Shown here: positions 7,318-8,123 of the stretch, piece after piece
How the letters are laid out: every line of letters starts with the position of its first letter
Numbering within the stretch: position 1 is the first letter of the stretch
Source of the DNA: CAYUWG01 sp964448285
GTDB taxonomy: Bacteria; Bacteroidota; Ignavibacteria; SZUA-365
Direction of reading: 5' to 3'
Length of the DNA stretch: 8,123 nucleotides
Assembly: GCA_964448285.1 (NCBI GenBank)
Contig: CAYUWG010000119.1
Span: 1-8,123 of the forward strand
Notes under the pieces: generated by a model
Database searches by the model: none
The model's input: the letters and a program-made list of their open reading frames with translations, nothing else
Told to the model about the DNA's origin: nothing
Position numbers and translations under genes: made by a program

Positions 7318-7326
7318 TCCTTTCCT
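7318..7326 (-). promoter_or_regulatory. Ribosome binding site of the YD/T9SS gene
   Basis: AGGAAAGGA on the minus strand, with its AAAGGA part 6 bases before the ATG at 7311, makes this a confident start. Confidence 0.65.
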
Positions 7327-7366
7327 GAATGATGACGAAACGTATTTCCATATCCGGTCCTTTTCC

Positions 7367-7391
7367 GAAATCGATTTCTTCGTGGAAATCG
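7367..7391. repeat. Overlapping inverted repeats in the 7312-7434 spacer
   Basis: GAAATCGATTTC (7367-7378) is a perfect 12-base palindrome. Its right part, CGATTTC (7372-7378), also pairs with GAAATCG (7385-7391) around a 6-base loop, so two alternative hairpins share one arm. A separate weak stem, CCCGA/TCGGG (7418-7432), follows the stop codon of the upstream propeller gene by 2 bases. Neither has a T-tract. They could be an operator, an mRNA-end structure or chance; I see no convincing promoter boxes in this 123-base spacer. Confidence 0.3.
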
Positions 7392-7434
7392 GTGAAGAGC
7401 AGTCACGCCGGTATCGACCCGACGTTTTCGGGAA

Positions 7435-8123
7435 TCACTTCGAGTGAATCATCGTGCGTGTTTTCGTGCCGAACGGCGTAACCATACGGACGAGATACAT
7501 TCCGTTGGGAAGTGCATCGCCGTTGAATGATGCCGAGTATTCGCCGGGAGCGTGGAAGTCTTCACGAAGGAGCGCGACCTCGCGCCCGAGCAGGTCATGG
7601 ATCGTCAGACGCACGTGCATTCCTCTTTCCACATCATAGCGAAGCGCCGTCTCTGCACGGAAAGGATTCGGATGGTTTTGATGAAGAGCCAACGTACCTG
7701 GGATGCTTTCGCTCCTTCCCACGGACACCGGCGGCGAGAGCATTCTGAACAGCCCGTTTCCTTTCGTACTAACAATCAACGCACCCGACGGCGTCGAGAA
7801 TAAGTGCTTCATGATCAGATTCGGCAGACCGTCGTTGATCGTCTCCCATGTAGTTCCTCCCGCGTGCATGTATGATATGCTGCGATATTGAACGGCGACG
7901 AAGATGGATTTTGAATTAGGAAATGCAATGCCTGAAATCAAACCGCTCGGCGGGTTCGGAAGCCGGGACCATGAATCGCCGCTGTCGGTCGATCGGAAAA
8001 CACTGCCGAACGTGCCGATGTACAAACCATCTCCCGGATTTTCCTTGATTAGAGTGACGGAGAGTTCGTTCATGCCGTTCGTAAGTTTTTCGAACGTTAC
8101 TCCTTTGTCCTTAGTCCGATGCA
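7435..8123 (-). CDS. Asp-box beta-propeller protein with T9SS sorting domain (5' end outside window)
   Basis: The minus-strand frame stays open from the stop at 7435-7437 to the right edge of the window. An internal ATG at 8073 is not the likely start, because the bases before it encode recognisable domain sequence (TKDKGVTFEKLTNG). At least 228 residues are present. The visible part has two Asp-box turns of the S/T-x-D-x-G-x-x-W/F type (TKDKGVTF and STDSGDSW) and a degenerate third (HAGGTTW). These mark a BNR/sortilin-like or Ycf48-like beta-propeller. The last 85 residues are a T9SS sorting domain (LALHQNHPNPFRAETALRY, LPNGMYLVRM). Proteins of this build are exported to the cell surface; the ligand or enzyme activity cannot be told, since most of the propeller lies outside. 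The gene runs in the same direction as the YD/T9SS gene, 123 bases upstream of it, and may or may not share its transcript. Confidence 0.85.
   Translation of the reverse strand, partial: HRTKDKGVTFEKLTNGMNELSVTLIKENPGDGLYIGTFGSVFRSTDSGDSWSRLPNPPSGLISGIAFPNSKSIFVAVQYRSISYMHAGGTTWETINDGLPNLIMKHLFSTPSGALIVSTKGNGLFRMLSPPVSVGRSESIPGTLALHQNHPNPFRAETALRYDVERGMHVRLTIHDLLGREVALLREDFHAPGEYSASFNGDALPNGMYLVRMVTPFGTKTRTMIHSK

Noticed and set aside
8071..8073. ATG at 8073 as the start of the propeller gene
   Set aside because: The frame remains open to the window edge and encodes an Asp-box (TKDKGVTF) just upstream, so the ATG is internal and the gene is cut by the window.

Overview
The window looks like a stretch of chromosome from a bacterium of the Bacteroidota/Chlorobiota/Ignavibacteriota-type lineage (FCB group). 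The main evidence is that two of the four proteins end in a type IX secretion (T9SS) sorting domain of the NxPNPF...GMYxxxM type. All three complete proteins begin with a Sec signal peptide, and base composition is moderate (about half G+C by eye). No species can be named from the sequence. All four genes encode secreted or surface proteins; I see no metabolic gene, RNA gene, transposase or CRISPR array.

Layout: (1) 17-1873, plus strand: a tail-fibre-like, repeat-containing secreted protein. It has eight copies of a decapeptide repeat forming a predicted stalk and a C-terminal domain resembling autoproteolytic or trimerising tail-spike tips. (2) 1874-1942: a 69-base convergent spacer with a strong hairpin. 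(3) 1943-6175 (longest possible start 6184), minus strand: a 1410-1413-residue RHS/YD-repeat protein. (4) 6181-7311, minus strand: a small protein with two YD repeats, a cadherin/Ig-like domain and a T9SS sorting domain. Its stop codon overlaps the GTG that begins the longest RHS frame and lies inside the RHS ribosome binding site, so 4 and 3 are probably a translationally coupled pair. (5) 7312-7434: a 123-base spacer with short inverted repeats. (6) 7435-8123, minus strand: the C-terminal part of an Asp-box beta-propeller protein with a T9SS sorting domain, running off the right edge.

The most unusual point is the RHS protein. After a normal RHS-associated core, where polymorphic toxins carry a variable toxin domain, the frame continues without interruption into a sequence with the hallmarks of outer-membrane secretins: an opening strand motif (QVAIEVRMVSVSENF...IGVDFDF) and a closing signature (VPDGGTVVIGGL, KTPVLGDIPLVGNLF, LLIFVTPRIV). 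The middle of the secretin domain is missing and is replaced by a hydrophilic, proline-rich linker. There is no room for an immunity gene downstream. This points to an RHS-secretin chimera with an unknown and probably non-toxic role, next to a T9SS-exported YD-repeat partner.
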